Source: Lunularia cruciata (lineage: Eukaryota; Streptophyta; Marchantiopsida; Lunulariales; Lunulariaceae). From it: a stretch of DNA of 64,000 nt. The notes below the pieces were generated by a model, which saw only the letters and a program-made list of their open reading frames with translations, was not told where the DNA came from and did not search any database. Below, piece after piece: positions 61,725-64,000 of the stretch. Numbering within the stretch: the stretch's first letter is position 1; each line of letters opens with the position of its first letter. Location of the stretch: contig OX419757.1 in the NCBI GenBank assembly GCA_948567375.1, positions 34,658,001 to 34,722,000 of the forward strand. The letters run 5' to 3'. Both the position numbers and the translations under genes were made by a program.

Positions 61725-64000
61725 ACTACATCAAAGCGGGGCAGAATGTGAAGGTGGTAGTAACCATTCCAAAGAGGAGGAATAGGAGTCAGCCAAAAGA
61801 AGAGTTGGCATCAAGGAGACCTCAGAAAGCAAGAGAGGTAAATCCAAAGAAAGACATTGTTGTGATTGCATCCTCAGAGGGGGAGTTAGAAGAAGAAGAT
61901 GAGTACAGCTTAGAGGATTTGAAAGGAGAAGAAGAACCAAAGCTCACATTGCAAAGTGGAGAATCAAGCAGTGGGAGTGAAGAAAGTGTATAGGTTCAGC
62001 AGTCAAGAGAAGAAGAAGAGAAAGATCAAAAGACCAAAGCTGCGAGTTACAAGAAGGAGGAAGACAAAGTTCCAAAGGAGTTCAAACCTAAGATTGTAAT
62101 TCAGGAGGGAATGAGATCAAGGAGAACTGCCATAAGTGAGGCAAGGCCAAGCAAAAGAAAAGAATCTGGAAAACATGGATGCTTAGAGAATGAGGAGTCA
62201 GTGCCGATACAAAGATCTAGACTGCAAAGTAAGGTGTCAAGAGAGGACAAGAAGAAACAATATGAAGGAGTAGAGTTTTCAAGCAATTGTGTGTCCACTA
62301 TTGTTGCAAATGGAGAACATGAAGAGAGAAATGCAAAGTAGGCATCCCAATGTGCAGAATGTGTTATAGGTATTGGAAAGATTGGAGACAGAGAATTTGG
62401 AGTTGAGAGAGAGTCTAGTCCAAGGAGAGGAGGAAAGAGAGATGTTGCAAGTAGATATTGTATTACAAAAGAAGATAAATGATAATTTACATAAAAAGGT
62501 GCAGAATAGAGATAGAATTATAGAACAAAATGTTGTAGATAGAAGAAAGCATATAGTTATGCAAAAAGATTAAAGAGAGAGTTTGAAGATTCTTGATTGG
62601 AAGTCATACATGCTACTGCACAGCAAGTTGAGAACTTGATAGTGAGCAAGCAAGAACTTGATAGTGAGCTAGAACTTGATAGTGTGAGGCACAATGTAGA
62701 GGAGATGAGGCAATGTTGGCATAGAGAGTTAACAGGGAGATATGAGGAAGAAGAAAGATTGCAAGAGATAATTCATAGCTTGGAGGAGAACTTGATGTAG
62801 AAGAAGGAGAGAGAGCATTTGCAAGAAAAATTCAGTGAGGATTTGAAGATGTATCAAGAGGATTGGCTGGCTGATTGTGAGAGGGAGAGGCAAGAATAAT
62901 CATGGACAATTGAAGAGATTGTAGTACAATTGAAGGCAATGTTGAGTACTGAATCAAATGTGAAGATTCAAGAAACAAGACTACATGAGTTGAAGTTGTT
63001 AGGAGGAAGAATGGAGACAATGAAGACAAGGTGGAAGAATGCAAAAGACAAAGATCTGAATGCATTATTGATGAGTTTCAAAACTCGAGTAGATAGGAAG
63101 ATAGTGGAGGTAGAGGATAATGTGACTATTAGATAAGATTTAGTCAAGTTATGATTAGATAAACTTTGGATTAGTTTATGGACTAAACCCGACGTACAAG
63201 AAGTTGGGATTCATATGTCTTTGGATTTGTCATTTGAGTCCTTAGAGAAGAGGGGGTTGAAAAATAAGGAAGTGGATAGATTACCTATGAGTTTAATTGC
63301 AGATCAGAGTGAAGACATGTTAGAATTGGAGCAAGGATTAGTAGTTGTAGAACACAAAGTATATGAGGAGAAGGGACTTTCCTTGGGTTTGGAAGCCAAA
63401 GAAGAAGTAGATATGGGATTGGATTAGGAACAGTTTTGAGATTTGAAGAGGCATATATGAAGAGGTGCTTTGTTATTTTGGATCTATAGGTTGGTAGAGT
63501 TGTTAGGAATTGGTTTAGGTAGTTAGTTAACTATCAATGCTTAGCCTATTTCAAGGGAGCATTTGCAATATGTTGTTGTTCAGTTTTCATATTCCTAAGA
63601 ATAGATAAAGCAAAGTGCTATGAAGTAGTGCTTGTTGCTTGAGCTTAATTCCAAGTATCTACTATGTGTGTGTGTTTGTGAGGGTTAGGAGAAATTTGAA
63701 GTGCAATTCTGGCATGTTAGATGTTGGATTCTAAATCTCTAATGCCATTTTGTGTGTTTGATCCTAAGTGGATAGCAATCAAAGCAATGCCTTGACAAAT
63801 TTGAGAGGAATTGTAGTGTTGGTAGTATTATGCATTTGTGAGTGAAATATGGTGTTGATGTGAAGTAATTTTGATCAAAAAAGTTGTGCCTTCAGTGGAA
63901 GGATGGAATACAATTCTGGGGTAAAATCATTTTACAATGAAGTAGCTATTTTTTGAGAGGGACAGGATTATCACAATCAAGTTTGTTTGGATAAAACTGA
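61725..64000 (+). repeat. C4 LTR, second part (runs off the window)
   Basis: Resumes after ACTAC with CATCAAAGCGGGGCAGAATG, equivalent to C1 near 4930. It carries the C-terminal half of the LTR gene, the second TATA-like box (TATTTCAAGG at 63547) and R/U5 to the window end. By comparison with C1, roughly 110-170 bp of LTR lie beyond 64000. Confidence 0.85.
61730..63427 (+). pseudogene. LTR-borne gene, C4 copy, C-terminal part
   Basis: Pieces follow the C1 order: basic/acidic middle (61760-61993, PKKDIVVIASSEGELEEED), then QRSRLQSKVSREDKKK near 62210. Coiled-coil runs lie at 62373-62573 (LETENLELRESLVQGEEER) and 62597-62800. The ETRLHELKLL block is near 62960 and LNALLMSFKTRVDRKIVEV near 63060. 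The tail 63215-63427 (LSFESLEKRGLKNKEVDR to EAKEEVDMGLD) ends at the same stop position as C1. Stops separate the pieces. Confidence 0.65.

Overview
This window is plant retrotransposon DNA. I find no host gene, rRNA, functional tRNA or CRISPR array in 64 kb. All coding signal belongs to Ty3/gypsy-type LTR retrotransposons: gag zinc knuckles, DGG/DxGA proteases, RT with a FIDDF or YIDDI core, RNase H and DDE integrase. Two families have primer sites resembling the 3' end of plant tRNA-Asp. Dense nesting and heavy C-to-T/G-to-A decay suggest methylated heterochromatin of a large-genome land plant. I cannot tell from this sequence whether it is a gymnosperm, fern, lycophyte or other lineage.

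Three families recur; the names are mine. Family A has ~680-692 bp LTRs (TGTAACACC...GGCTCACA), a tRNA-Asp-like primer site, a leader ORF, a separate zinc-knuckle ORF and a 1608-codon Gag-Pol with an Athila/Tat-like RT. Family B is a Ty3 element with two zinc knuckles in Gag and a PHD finger at the C-terminus of Pol. Family C has giant ~3.7-3.8 kb LTRs (TGTGGTACCCACA...GGGTTGTCACA). Each full C LTR carries a conserved ~820-codon gene of unknown function and two conserved TATA-like boxes. A PBS and gag follow the LTR in two copies.

The layout is a nested stack. A flank (1-533) is followed by a reverse C LTR (C0: 534-833, resuming at 49702-50120). A1 (minus strand) was inserted in C0. Its 3' half is 834-3649, and its 5' half is 42435-44992 plus 48693-49701. 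Between the A1 halves lie C1 (LTR 3650-7438, gag to ~9147) and B (9148-42434, plus strand). B was hit four times: A2 (9276-17083), A4 (18793-26593), solo LTR C2 (26973-29487) and A5 (31508-38859). A solo C LTR (44993-48692) sits in the A1 leader. On the right, C3 (50121-55867 plus gag to 56720) is inserted in C0 and interrupted by a reverse solo C LTR (50650-52567). C4 (56721 to beyond the window) is inserted in the C3 gag and interrupted by another reverse solo C LTR (57960-61724).

A4 is the only intact element: its Gag-Pol is uninterrupted and its two LTRs differ by one base that I can see. Its integrase has Asn at the second catalytic acidic position, as do two of the other three copies, so mobilisation may need help in trans. 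The most unusual feature is the gene inside the C LTR. It lies between a TATAAAA box near the LTR start and a TATTTAA box near the LTR end, recalling U3-encoded accessory genes of some retroviruses. It appears repeatedly here, mostly as independent solo-LTR units.
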